A DNA stretch of 64,000 nt from Streptomyces sp. CB03234 (GTDB taxonomy: Bacteria > Actinomycetota > Actinomycetes > Streptomycetales > Streptomycetaceae). The first letter of the stretch is position 1; each line of letters starts with the position of its first letter. The notes under the pieces were generated by a model. The model did no database searches. It saw only the letters and a program-made list of their open reading frames with translations, and was not told where the DNA came from. Where the stretch lies: positions 496,001-560,000 of the forward strand of contig NZ_LIYH01000004.1 in the NCBI RefSeq assembly GCF_001905885.1, in the 5' to 3' direction. Both the position numbers and the translations under genes were made by a program. Positions 9,682 through 17,547 of this stretch are shown piece after piece.

Positions 9682-9955
9682 GACTGCCCACAACGGGTGC
9701 GGAACGACTGCCCACAACGGTGGGGGCACCCTGCCTCAACGGGGCGATCGCGCACAACGGATGGGGGAGCCGCCTCTCCGGAACGACTGCCCACAACGGG
9801 TGGGCGCAGCGGGTGGGTGGGAGACCCGTCTCTGCGGAAGACCGCCCGCAACGGGGGAGCCGTCTCGGTGGCGACTGCCCATAACGGGGGAGGCGCAAGG
9901 GCGCGCCCCGCTGCGGGTGAGGAAGCCGCCGCAGCGGGACGGCTGCCCACAGCGG
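9682..9955 (+). repeat. Degenerate repeats of GACTGCCCACAACGG
   Basis: Full copies lie at 9682-9696, 9706-9720 and 9785-9799. Diverged copies lie near 9731-9742, 9750-9760, 9840-9853, 9872-9887 and 9941-9955. Spacing is irregular (about 20-70 bases), so this is not a CRISPR array. The repeats overlap no gene. A protein- or RNA-structure role is unknown. Confidence 0.75.
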
Positions 9956-9991
9956 GGGCGTGGAGGCGCAACCACCGGCCCCCGGCGGGCT

Positions 9992-10018
9992 GGGGGGGGG
10001 GGGGGGGGGGGGGGGGGG
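9992..10018 (+). repeat. 27-base G homopolymer tract
   Basis: Twenty-seven consecutive G residues follow a T at 9991 and end at a C, 14 bases beyond the stop codon of hldE. In the hldE-strand transcript this is a poly-C run just after the stop. Such a length is extraordinary even for a high-GC genome and could be slippage-prone or a sequencing or assembly artefact. Confidence 0.9.
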
Positions 10019-10032
10019 CGGCCAGCGGCTGC

Positions 10033-11433
10033 TTAGCGGCCCGGGGGGCGGATGGGGGCCGCCGCCTGGGCGGCGCGGCGGGCCAGCAGGGTCGTGGAGC
10101 GGCCGTCGAGGTACGGGAGCACCACCGCCTGGCCGCCCCAGGCGCGCAGCACCTCCGCCTCCGGCAGGTCCTCGGCGGAGTAGTCGCCGCCCTTGACCCA
10201 CACGTCCGGCCGCAGCCGGCTCAGCAGCTCCGCCGGGGTGTCCCCGTCGAAGACGGCGACCGCGTCGACGCTGCCGAGGCCCGCGAGCACCCGCACCCGG
10301 TCGGGGAGCGGGTTCAGGGGCCGGCCGGGGCCCTTGAGCCGCCCGACGGACTCGTCGGAGTTGACGCACACGATGAGGCAGTCGCCGATCCGGCGGGCGC
10401 TCTCCAGCAGGCCGACGTGGCCCGCGTGCAGCAGGTCGAAGCAGCCGCCCGTCGCGACGACCGTCCCGCCGCGCGCCCGGACCTGTTCCGCGAGCACGAA
10501 CGGGTCGGTCTCCGGCACCTCACGTGGCCCGGCCGGGGGCGGCGTACGCCACAGCGACGGGTTGCCCGCGCCGCCCGCGGCGACGAACGCGGCCGCCTCG
10601 GCCACCGCCCGCTGCACCGCCTCCTCCGGCAGTGCGCCGTCCGCCAGCGCGGCGGCCGTCGCGGCGGCGAAGCAGTCGCCCGCGCCGCACGCGTCGCCCT
10701 CCGCCCGGTACGGCGCCGGGACCAGCATCGGGGTCGTGGCACCGGGCCGCGTCAGCAGCACCCCGCGCTCGCCGAGCGTCACGGCCACCGCCGCCACCCG
10801 CCACCGTTCCGCCAGATCCGCGCCCCGTTCCGCGAACGCGCGCAGCGAGTCGCCGTCGCCGCGGCACAGCGCCATCGTCTCGGTGGCGTTCGGAGTGACG
10901 ATCCGCGAGCCCGGCACCGGCGCGTCGCCCTTGAGGTGCGGGTCCCACACCACCGGCACCTTGGGCGCGACGGCCGCCAGGTGCTCCCGTACCGCGCTGG
11001 CGGTGTGCCGCCCGTAGTCGGCGACGAGCACGGCGTGGGCCTGCGCGAGCGTCTCGCGCACCGCCCCGTCCGGCTCGCCGGGGTCACCGCCGCCGCGGTC
11101 GATCCGCACCAGCGGCCGGCCGGACGCCAGCACTCGCGTCTTCACCGGCAGAGTGCCGTTCAGGGGCAGCTCCACCAACCGCACACGGCCGCGCAGCGAA
11201 CGCCGCACCGCCTCGCTGGCCGGGTCGTCGCCCAGCGCGGTCACCAGCACCACGTCCCGCCCGCCGCGCGTCGCGAGCGCGGCCGCCAGCCCGGCACCGC
11301 CGGGGCGGCGCTGGTCGCCCGTGACGTCGACGACCGGGGCCGGGGCGTCCGGGGCCAGCCGGGTCGACACGCCCTCGATGTCCTCGTCCAGCAGGACGTC
11401 ACCGACGACCACCAACGGCTTGTACGCGCTCAT
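10033..11433 (-). CDS. hldE: Bifunctional heptose-7-phosphate kinase / heptose-1-phosphate nucleotidylyltransferase
   Basis: A 466-residue, two-domain enzyme of nucleotide-activated heptose biosynthesis. Residues 1 to about 310 form a PfkB/ribokinase-like kinase (VVVGDVLLDEDIEG, RLAPDAPAPVVDV, GAGDCFAAAT with the catalytic Asp). Residues about 330-466 form a cytidylyltransferase-fold domain (TGGCFDLLHAGHVGLL with the HxGH motif, VNSDESVGRLKG). By family, it phosphorylates D-glycero-D-manno-heptose 7-phosphate at C1 and then, after GmhB, adds the nucleotide. The start at 11433 has GGAGG upstream and overlaps the gmhA stop by ATGA. It is the last gene of its operon, followed by the 27-G tract. 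No hldD epimerase gene is seen in the window. Confidence 0.92.
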   Translation of the reverse strand: MSAYKPLVVVGDVLLDEDIEGVSTRLAPDAPAPVVDVTGDQRRPGGAGLAAALATRGGRDVVLVTALGDDPASEAVRRSLRGRVRLVELPLNGTLPVKTRVLASGRPLVRIDRGGGDPGEPDGAVRETLAQAHAVLVADYGRHTASAVREHLAAVAPKVPVVWDPHLKGDAPVPGSRIVTPNATETMALCRGDGDSLRAFAERGADLAERWRVAAVAVTLGERGVLLTRPGATTPMLVPAPYRAEGDACGAGDCFAAATAAALADGALPEEAVQRAVAEAAAFVAAGGAGNPSLWRTPPPAGPREVPETDPFVLAEQVRARGGTVVATGGCFDLLHAGHVGLLESARRIGDCLIVCVNSDESVGRLKGPGRPLNPLPDRVRVLAGLGSVDAVAVFDGDTPAELLSRLRPDVWVKGGDYSAEDLPEAEVLRAWGGQAVVLPYLDGRSTTLLARRAAQAAAPIRPPGR

Positions 11434-12083
11434 GACATCCTCCGCCGGACCGCGGCGGGCGCCGCCGCGCCCGCCGCACGCGTGGGCGGCCCCGCCGCCA
11501 CCTCCGCGTCGAAGCACTCGCACAGCAGGTGCACGGCCACCAGGTGGGTCTCCTGGACGGTCGCCGTCGAGTCGGCCTCCACGCACAGGGCCTCGTCGGC
11601 GGCCTCGGCCAGTGGATTGGGCCGGGGACCGGTCAGCGCCCACACCCGCAGCCCGGCCTGCCGGGCGGTCACGGCCGCCGCGACCAGGTTGGCGCTGCGG
11701 CCCGAGGTGGACAGCAGCACCAGTACGTCACCGGGCCGGCCATGTGCGGCGACCTGACGGGCGTACACCTGGTCGAACCCGTAGTCGTTGCCGATGGCCG
11801 TCACGCTGGACGTCTCGGCATGCAGAGAGATGGCCGAGAAGGCGGGGCGCTCGCGCTGGTAGCGGCCCACCAGCTCGGCGGTCAGGTGCTGGGCCTGTGC
11901 CGCGCTGCCGCCGTTGCCGGCGGCCAGCAGCCGGCCGCCGACCGGCAGGACGGCCGCGAGATGGCCGCCCCACTCCGCGATCCGGTCCAGATGGTGGCGC
12001 CGGAACCGGCCGAGCGCGTCCTGCAGCGCCCGGCAGTGCTCGTGCGCCGCTTCGAGGGTGGGAGAAGCGAGGGGATCGGTCAT
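11430..12083 (-). CDS. gmhA: Phosphoheptose isomerase (SIS domain)
   Basis: A 217-residue single SIS-domain protein. GmhA converts sedoheptulose 7-phosphate to D-glycero-D-manno-heptose 7-phosphate, the first step of nucleotide-heptose synthesis. Family features seen are GNGGSAAQAQHLTAELVGRY, GDVLVLLSTSGRSANLV, a conserved Glu in HAETSS and the C-terminal HLLCECFD. The ATG at 12083 gives the usual length; a longer frame to 12131 adds an unconserved tail. It overlaps hldE by 4 bases and lies 91 bases after the upstream glycosyltransferase, so it probably belongs to the same operon. Confidence 0.93.
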   Translation of the reverse strand: MTDPLASPTLEAAHEHCRALQDALGRFRRHHLDRIAEWGGHLAAVLPVGGRLLAAGNGGSAAQAQHLTAELVGRYQRERPAFSAISLHAETSSVTAIGNDYGFDQVYARQVAAHGRPGDVLVLLSTSGRSANLVAAAVTARQAGLRVWALTGPRPNPLAEAADEALCVEADSTATVQETHLVAVHLLCECFDAEVAAGPPTRAAGAAAPAAVRRRMS

Positions 12084-12174
12084 GGCGTTCGGGCGTACCG
12101 CGTCCCTGGGGAACGGCGGCGGGGCCCACACCTCCTTCGGACTTCGTCGTACGGCTGGACCGTGGTCGGGCCGG

Positions 12175-13686
12175 TCAGGCCACGCCCGTCACGGCGGGCC
12201 GGGCGGCGAGCACCGCGGCGTACTCCTTCTCGGTGGCCGCCGCGACCCGCGCCCAGCCGTACCGGCTCAGCACCCGGCGGCGGCCGGCCGCCCCGCACGC
12301 GGCCCGCAGCGCGGGATCGGCGAGCAGTTCGCCGACCGCGCGGGCCAGCGCCTCGGGGTCCCCGGGCGGCACCAGCCGCCCGGTGTCCGGGTCGGCGACG
12401 GTGTCGAGCTGTCCGCCCACCGCGCTGGCGACGATGGGCCGCCCGCACGCCATGGCCTCCAGCGGCACGATGCCGAACGGCTCGTAGTCCGCCGGGCACA
12501 GCACCACGTCCGCGCTGCGCAACAGCGGCGCCACCTCCTCGGGGGCGACGCCGCCGGTGAACCGGACCCGGTCCGCCACCCCGGCCAGCCGGGCGACCTC
12601 CCGCAGTCGGCGTACCTCCGGGTCGGCGTCGAGCCGGTCGGCCGGAGGGCCGCCGACGACGAGGAGTTCCGTGTCGGGCAGCCGGCTGAGCGCCGTGACG
12701 GAGACCGCCGCGCCCTTGCGGGGCACCAGGCGGCCCAGCTGGAGCAGCCGGTACCGGGCGCCGCCGTCCCGCTCGGCGGCGGGGCCGTCCGGTCGGAACT
12801 GCTCGGTGTCCACGCCGCACGGCACGACACCCACCTTGTCGGTCGGTATCCGCATCCGGCTCAGCTCGAAGACCTCGTCGTGGCAGGTGGCGATCACCCG
12901 GTCGCAGCCCAGGCCCACCTCCCGCTCGCGGGCGATGCGTTCGGGCGGGCTGGTGTCGGCCTGCTTCTGGTGGCGCCGCTTCACCGTTCCCAGCGCGTGG
13001 TACGTGTGCAGCAACGGCAGGCGTGCCTCCCGGGTCGCCCACAGCGAGGCCACGCCCGACATCCAGAAGTGCGAGTGCACCAGATCGGGCGGCCGGGTCC
13101 GCCACTCGCGGGCCATCCAGCGGCCGAACGCCGCCATGTACGGCAGGAGTTCGTCCTTCGGGATGGGCTCGGGCGGACCGGCGGGCACGTGGCGCACCTC
13201 GACGCCGGGGCGCAGCATCACCCGGTCGGGGAGGTCCGGGGAGTCGCGGCGGGTGTAGACGGTGATGCGGTGGCCGCGATCGGCGAGGGCGCTCGCGAGG
13301 CGTGCGACGTGCACGTTCTGGCCGCCCGCGTCGACGCCGCCCAGCACGGCGAGCGGGCTCGCGTGCTCCGAGACGAGCGCGACGGACAGCCCGTGGCGGC
13401 CGCCTCCGGCCCGGCCGCCCGCACCGATGTCGATGTCGATCGCCTCGGCGTCCAGAGCCTCCGCCTCCAGAGCCTCCGCCTCCAGAGCCTCCGCCTCCAG
13501 GGCCTCGGCCTCCAGGGCCTCGGCCTCGATGGACTCCACCTCGGCGTCGATGTCGTCGAACGCCCCGGAGCCGTCCAGCGAGCCTCCGCGGTCCAGCGAG
13601 CCTCCGCCGTCCAGCGCGTCGGCGTCCACCCGGCGGCGCCCGACCGGGCCGGTGTCCAGGGGATCCGTGGGGTCGAGGGATGTCAT
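12175..13686 (-). CDS. GT4-family glycosyltransferase with repetitive N-terminal extension
   Basis: A 503-residue protein. The GT-B glycosyltransferase starts near residue 100 (VALVSEHASPL, GGVDAGGQNVHV, as in sucrose-synthase/MshA-like GT4 enzymes) and continues with the nucleotide-sugar site (LLQLGRLVPRKG; EPFGIVPLEAMACGRP). It should transfer a sugar in glycan assembly; donor and acceptor are unknown. The first ~95 residues are an acidic, low-complexity extension with five tandem Ala-Glu-Ala-Leu-Glu-type pentapeptides and GGSLD repeats, absent from typical family members. The ATG at 13686 overlaps the previous gene's stop (ATGA), which supports the extension being translated. Confidence 0.88.
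   Translation of the reverse strand: MTSLDPTDPLDTGPVGRRRVDADALDGGGSLDRGGSLDGSGAFDDIDAEVESIEAEALEAEALEAEALEAEALEAEALDAEAIDIDIGAGGRAGGGRHGLSVALVSEHASPLAVLGGVDAGGQNVHVARLASALADRGHRITVYTRRDSPDLPDRVMLRPGVEVRHVPAGPPEPIPKDELLPYMAAFGRWMAREWRTRPPDLVHSHFWMSGVASLWATREARLPLLHTYHALGTVKRRHQKQADTSPPERIAREREVGLGCDRVIATCHDEVFELSRMRIPTDKVGVVPCGVDTEQFRPDGPAAERDGGARYRLLQLGRLVPRKGAAVSVTALSRLPDTELLVVGGPPADRLDADPEVRRLREVARLAGVADRVRFTGGVAPEEVAPLLRSADVVLCPADYEPFGIVPLEAMACGRPIVASAVGGQLDTVADPDTGRLVPPGDPEALARAVGELLADPALRAACGAAGRRRVLSRYGWARVAAATEKEYAAVLAARPAVTGVA
13451..13525 (-). repeat. Five tandem 15-bp units encoding an acidic pentapeptide repeat
   Basis: Units at 13451, 13466 and 13481 are identical (TCCAGAGCCTCCGCC); those at 13496 and 13511 share two substitutions. 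They encode Glu/Ala/Leu repeats in the N-terminal extension of the GT4 glycosyltransferase. A second, 18-bp repeat (GTCCAGCGAGCCTCCG core) lies at 13571-13620 in the same extension. Such repeats can expand or contract in frame by slippage. Confidence 0.85.
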
Positions 13687-14648
13687 GAGCGCACCTCCGT
13701 CATCACGCGCTCCCAGTCGTCCAGGAAGCGTTTGAGCCCGTACCGTTCGAGCGCCGCCTGCCGGGCCCGCGCGCCGTCCTCGGCAGCCGCCTCCGGCTCG
13801 TCGAGATAGCGCCGGGCGGCCCGCGCCAGCACCTCGGGCCGCGTCGACAGCGTCCCGGCGCCGGCCGGCACCGCCTCGATGGCCTCCGTCGTGGCCAGCG
13901 CCACGACCGGCATGCCCAGGTGCATGGCCTCCAGCAGGGACAGGCCCAGCGACGTCCAGCGCACCGGATGCAGGTACAGCCGCCGCTCCGCCATCGCCGC
14001 GTGCAGCTCCCGCTGCGGCAGGTCGGCGCTGCGGCACCGCTCCTCGGGTACGCCCAGGTGCGCGGCGAGGCCCTCGGTACGCATGCCGAACACGTCCAGC
14101 GGCGCCGCCTCGCACAGCGCGGGCAGCAGATCCGTACCGGTGTAACGGCCCCTCCGCACCGGCTCGTTGACGACGACCGCCGCCCGTGCGAGGCGCCCGG
14201 TGTACAGGTGCCCCGGGTCGACGATCCCGTGCTCGATCACCTCGGTCCGGGCCGAACCGCTGTCCCAGAACAGCCGGTTGAAGTGCGTGACGTGCACCAG
14301 CGTCAGGCCGGTGCGGTCGGCGCACGGATGACGGGTGTCCGGGACGTTCCCGTCGGGCGCGTTGTGCTCCAGGTACACCGCCGGTACGTCCCGTCCCGGT
14401 CGGCGCCCGCCCAGCCAGCGCTCGGCCAGCTCGAACTCGTGCGGCCGCTGGAGGACCACCAGGTCCACCGGCGCGTCCCGCGACTGCTCGGGCGTCACCT
14501 CCCGTACCGAGTCGGGCCAGGTGAACGTACGGGCCCGGCCGCGTCCGTCCGGACCGCGGTCCGGAAGTACCGGCACCAGGTAGGTGTGGGGCCCCTGGAC
14601 GAACGCCGTCGTCCAGGACCCGTGCACATGCCACAGCAGGATGTTCAT
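13683..14648 (-). CDS. GT4-like glycosyltransferase
   Basis: A 321-residue GT-B-fold enzyme. It opens with MNILLWHVHGSWTTAFVQG, has a central VYLEHNAPDG and HVTHFNRLFWDSG region, and a C-terminal nucleotide-sugar site TSLGLSLLEAMHLGMPVV with the conserved Glu. Homologues occur next to GT4 and carbamoyltransferase genes in streptomycete saccharide loci. Start and stop are fixed by context: ATGA overlap with the downstream GT4 gene and 16 bases after the carbamoyltransferase stop. Sugar donor and acceptor are not predictable. Confidence 0.82.
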   Translation of the reverse strand: MNILLWHVHGSWTTAFVQGPHTYLVPVLPDRGPDGRGRARTFTWPDSVREVTPEQSRDAPVDLVVLQRPHEFELAERWLGGRRPGRDVPAVYLEHNAPDGNVPDTRHPCADRTGLTLVHVTHFNRLFWDSGSARTEVIEHGIVDPGHLYTGRLARAAVVVNEPVRRGRYTGTDLLPALCEAAPLDVFGMRTEGLAAHLGVPEERCRSADLPQRELHAAMAERRLYLHPVRWTSLGLSLLEAMHLGMPVVALATTEAIEAVPAGAGTLSTRPEVLARAARRYLDEPEAAAEDGARARQAALERYGLKRFLDDWERVMTEVRS

Positions 14649-14664
14649 GAGCCGTCTCCTCCCC

Positions 14665-16332
14665 TCACCGCGCCGCGTCGTCGGTGTCGTCGGAGCGGAA
14701 GAAGTCCCCGCGCCGCACCGCGTACGGGCCGATGGCCAGCAGGTCGACGGGGGAGGAGCCGAAGCACTCCAGGGCGTCGCGCGGGTCGTCCACCATGGGC
14801 CGGCCGGCCGTGTTGAGACTGGTGTTGACCACCACCGGCAGTCCGGTGCGCCGCTCGAACTCGGTCAGCATCCGCGCCACCAGCGGCTCGGCCTGCCGGT
14901 CGACGGTCTGGATCCGCGCCGTGCCGTCGACGTGCACCACGGCCGGGATGCGCTCGCGCCACTCGGGCGCCACGTCGTGCACGAACAGCATGTACGGGCT
15001 GGGGATCACGCCGTCGAAGATCTCCGCCGCCCGGTCGGCGAGCACCATCGGCGCCACCGGCCGGAACTGCTCGCGCCCCTTCACGTCGTTGAGCCGCTCC
15101 AGGTTCCCCGCGTGCCCCGGGTGGGCCAGCAGCGAGCGGTGCCCGAGCGCCCTGGGCCCGAACTCCGAACGCCCCTGGAACCACGCCACGATCGCGTTCT
15201 CCGCCAGCGCCTGGGCCACCGTCTCCGCGATGTCCGCCGGCCGGTCGAAGGGAACGGCGGCCGTCTTCAGCCAGGCGCCCAGCTCGGCGTCCGACCAGTC
15301 CCGCCCCAGATCGGCGCCCGGCATCGGATCCGGGTCGTCCCCGCCGCCCGCCGCCAGCAGCAGCGCCCCGCCCAGCGCCGTACCGGCGTCACCGGCCGCG
15401 GGCTGCACCCACACCCGGTCGAACGGCCCCTCGCGGGCGATCCGCGAGTTGGCCACGCAGTTGAGGGCGACGCCCCCGGCCAGCGTCAGGACGCCGTCGT
15501 GGGTCTGGCCGTGCAGCCAGCGCACGAGGTCCAGCAGCGTCTCCTCCAGCACGGCCTGCGCGCTGGCGGCGATGTCCGCGTGGTCCTGCGTCCACGCCTC
15601 GTCCGGGCGGCGCCGCGGACACAGCTCCGCCCACGGCACCCCGGTCGCGTGGAACCCGCCGTCACCCGTGGGGTACACGTACCGCCGCAGCTCGGGCAGC
15701 ATCCGGGGCCGGCCGTGCGAGGCGAGCGCCATGACCTTGAACTCGTCGGAGGAGCGCAGGAACCCGAGGTGGTCGGTGAGCTCCTCGTAGACCAGCCCCA
15801 GCGAGTGCGGCAGCTCCTGTGCGTACAGCGCCTCCAGCCGGTCGTGGACGCGGCGCGCCGCCAGGTGCGAGGCCCGCTCGCCCCGCCCGTCGAGGACCAG
15901 CACCGACGACGTGTCGGCGCCCTCGGCGGCGAAGGCGCCGGAGGCGGCGTGCGCCATGTGGTGCGGCACGAAGCGGACGATGCCCGGGTCCAGGCCCGGC
16001 AGGGTCGCCTTGAGGAAGCCGGGTGCCTCCCGTGCGTACGTCAGGCGCAGGTGGTCCCACGGGTCGTCCAGGCCCATCTGATCGGCGGGCCGGGCGAGTT
16101 CCGGGTCGAAGGAGTACGCCACCGCGTCCAGGTCCTGGGGGCGCAGGCCCGCCCGCTTCAGGCACCAGGCGGCGGCCTTCTCGGGCAGTTCCCAGGCGGA
16201 GAACGGCACCGGCCGCTTGCCGTGCTTGCGGCGGGAGAACCGCTCCTCCTCCGCGGCGGCGACGGTGCGTCCGTCGATGACCAGCGCGGCGGCCGGATCG
16301 TGGAAGAGTGCGTTGATTCCGAGAATGCGCAT
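14665..16332 (-). CDS. O-carbamoyltransferase (NodU/CmcH/TobZ family)
   Basis: A 555-residue enzyme that would transfer a carbamoyl group from carbamoyl phosphate, via carbamoyl-AMP, to a hydroxyl. The N-terminal Kae1-like domain carries ILGINALFHDPAAALV and the metal-binding His residues of FVPHHMAHAASGAF. The C-terminal YrdC-like domain carries the FGPRALGHRSLLA and VVNTSLNTAGRPMVD signatures. Length is normal for the family. Members decorate Nod factors, antibiotics and sugars; in this locus the acceptor is most likely a sugar residue of the glycan. It lies between the epimerase-like gene (43 bases) and a glycosyltransferase (16 bases). Confidence 0.9.
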   Translation of the reverse strand: MRILGINALFHDPAAALVIDGRTVAAAEEERFSRRKHGKRPVPFSAWELPEKAAAWCLKRAGLRPQDLDAVAYSFDPELARPADQMGLDDPWDHLRLTYAREAPGFLKATLPGLDPGIVRFVPHHMAHAASGAFAAEGADTSSVLVLDGRGERASHLAARRVHDRLEALYAQELPHSLGLVYEELTDHLGFLRSSDEFKVMALASHGRPRMLPELRRYVYPTGDGGFHATGVPWAELCPRRRPDEAWTQDHADIAASAQAVLEETLLDLVRWLHGQTHDGVLTLAGGVALNCVANSRIAREGPFDRVWVQPAAGDAGTALGGALLLAAGGGDDPDPMPGADLGRDWSDAELGAWLKTAAVPFDRPADIAETVAQALAENAIVAWFQGRSEFGPRALGHRSLLAHPGHAGNLERLNDVKGREQFRPVAPMVLADRAAEIFDGVIPSPYMLFVHDVAPEWRERIPAVVHVDGTARIQTVDRQAEPLVARMLTEFERRTGLPVVVNTSLNTAGRPMVDDPRDALECFGSSPVDLLAIGPYAVRRGDFFRSDDTDDAAR

Positions 16333-16375
16333 GGGGTCCCAGGCCTTTCGGCGAGTCGGGTACGACGGACGGGCG

Positions 16376-17344
16376 TCAGGAAGGGGAGTCCGCGTGGTCG
16401 CGGAACCAGGCGATGGTGCGCCGCAGACCCTCCTCGGCGCTGACCACCGGCTCCCATTCGAGCTTGTCGCGGGCCAGGGTGATGTCGGGGCAGCGCACGG
16501 CCGGGTCGTCCGTCGGCCGTTCGATGAAGCGGATCTCCGAGTCGGAGCCGGTCAGTTCGATGACGAGCCGGGCCAGTTCCAGCATGGTGATCTCGGTCGG
16601 GTTGCCGATGTTCACCGGGCCGCGCAGCCCGTGGGCCGCCGCGGCGAGGATGCCGCGCACGGTGTCGTCGATGTAGCACAGCGACCGGGTCTGCAGCCCG
16701 TCGCCGGTGACCGTGAGGGGCTCGCCGTCGAGTGCCTGGCGTACGAAGGTGGGGACGGCCCGGCCGTCGTGGCCGCGCATCCGCGGACCGTAGGTGTTGA
16801 ACAGCCGTACGATGCCGGCGTCCGTGCCGTGCACCTCGGCCTCGGCGGTGGTCAGCGCCTCGCCGAACCGCTTCGCCTCGTCGTACACGCTGCGCGGGCC
16901 GACCGGGTTGACGTTGCCCCAGTAGCGCTCGTTCTGCGGGTGCTGCTGCGGGTCGCCGTACACCTCGGAGGTGGAGGCGAGCAGGAAGCGGGCGTCGGAG
17001 CGGTGCGCGAGTTCCAGCGCGTGGCGGGTGCCGAGGCTGCCGGCGTCCAGCGTGTGCAGCGGGAGGCGCAGATAGTCGGCGGGCGACGCGGGCGACGCGA
17101 AATGCAGCACCAGGTCGGGCGGCCGGTCGACGGTGAAGGGCTCGGAGACGTTCGCCTCGACGAGCGTGAAGCCGGGGTGGCCGAGCAGGTCGGATATGTT
17201 CTCCGGCCGCCCGGTGCTGAAGTCGTCGACGCATGTGACGGCGGTGCCCGAGTCCAGCAGCGCGTGGCACAGGTGCGAACCGACGAAGCCGGCGCCGCCG
17301 GTGACGACGGCGTGTTCCCAGCTGCGTGAGAAAGCGGTGTTCAT
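16376..17344 (-). CDS. NAD-dependent epimerase/UDP-glucuronate decarboxylase-like
   Basis: A 322-residue extended SDR. It has GGAGFVGSHL (NAD site), DDFSTGRPENI, the catalytic YDEAKRFGEAL, a Ser/Thr in STSEVYGDP and a C-terminal FIERPTDDPAVRCPDI segment, as in UDP-xylose synthase (UXS). UXS converts UDP-glucuronate to UDP-xylose; another dTDP/UDP-sugar epimerase role is possible. GAGGAG precedes the ATG. As first gene of the minus-strand operon running to hldE, it would supply a pentose donor for the glycosyltransferases. Confidence 0.85.
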   Translation of the reverse strand: MNTAFSRSWEHAVVTGGAGFVGSHLCHALLDSGTAVTCVDDFSTGRPENISDLLGHPGFTLVEANVSEPFTVDRPPDLVLHFASPASPADYLRLPLHTLDAGSLGTRHALELAHRSDARFLLASTSEVYGDPQQHPQNERYWGNVNPVGPRSVYDEAKRFGEALTTAEAEVHGTDAGIVRLFNTYGPRMRGHDGRAVPTFVRQALDGEPLTVTGDGLQTRSLCYIDDTVRGILAAAAHGLRGPVNIGNPTEITMLELARLVIELTGSDSEIRFIERPTDDPAVRCPDITLARDKLEWEPVVSAEEGLRRTIAWFRDHADSPS

Positions 17345-17547
17345 GCGGTCTCCTCCGTACGAGTGCGGAACGCGAACGACGCTCCAGTGCCCCCTGCACC
17401 TGCGACCAGGCTGGGCCGTACGGGGGCCCGGGGCGCGGTGGTGTGAGCCGTTCGAGTGGTCACGCTTGGTGACGGTGGCCGTGCCGGGGGCTTCGGCGGG
17501 CGTTCCCCGGGCTGTCCAACGGGTTCATACGCCCAGGTCGGACGGGG

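Larger units (their letters stand above)
9287..10032. other. Gene-free 746-bp repeat-rich intergenic region
   Basis: No credible coding sequence is present on either strand; open frames here are low-complexity products of GC bias. From left to right the region holds a ~180-bp element repeated in inverted orientation near 21.6 kb, an imperfect palindrome, at least seven degenerate copies of a 15-base motif and a run of 27 G. It separates the MFS gene from the 3' end of the heptose operon. Confidence 0.8.

Noticed and set aside
9682-9955. Possible CRISPR array
   Set aside because: Repeat copies are diverged, spacing is irregular, spacers are too short or too long, and no cas gene is present.
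10033-11643. Longer hldE start near 11643
   Set aside because: The extra N-terminal residues are Arg/Gly-rich, overlap gmhA fully and lack the ribosome site that precedes the start at 11433.
7720-11757. A 1,345-codon plus-strand open frame across the MFS gene, repeat region and hldE
   Set aside because: It crosses non-coding repeats and is antisense to hldE; the product is Arg/Pro/Gly-rich with no recognisable domain.
12175-13686. Mycothiol glycosyltransferase mshA
   Set aside because: The opening GGQNVHV block is shared by many GT4 enzymes, and the gene sits in a saccharide operon with other glycosyltransferases.
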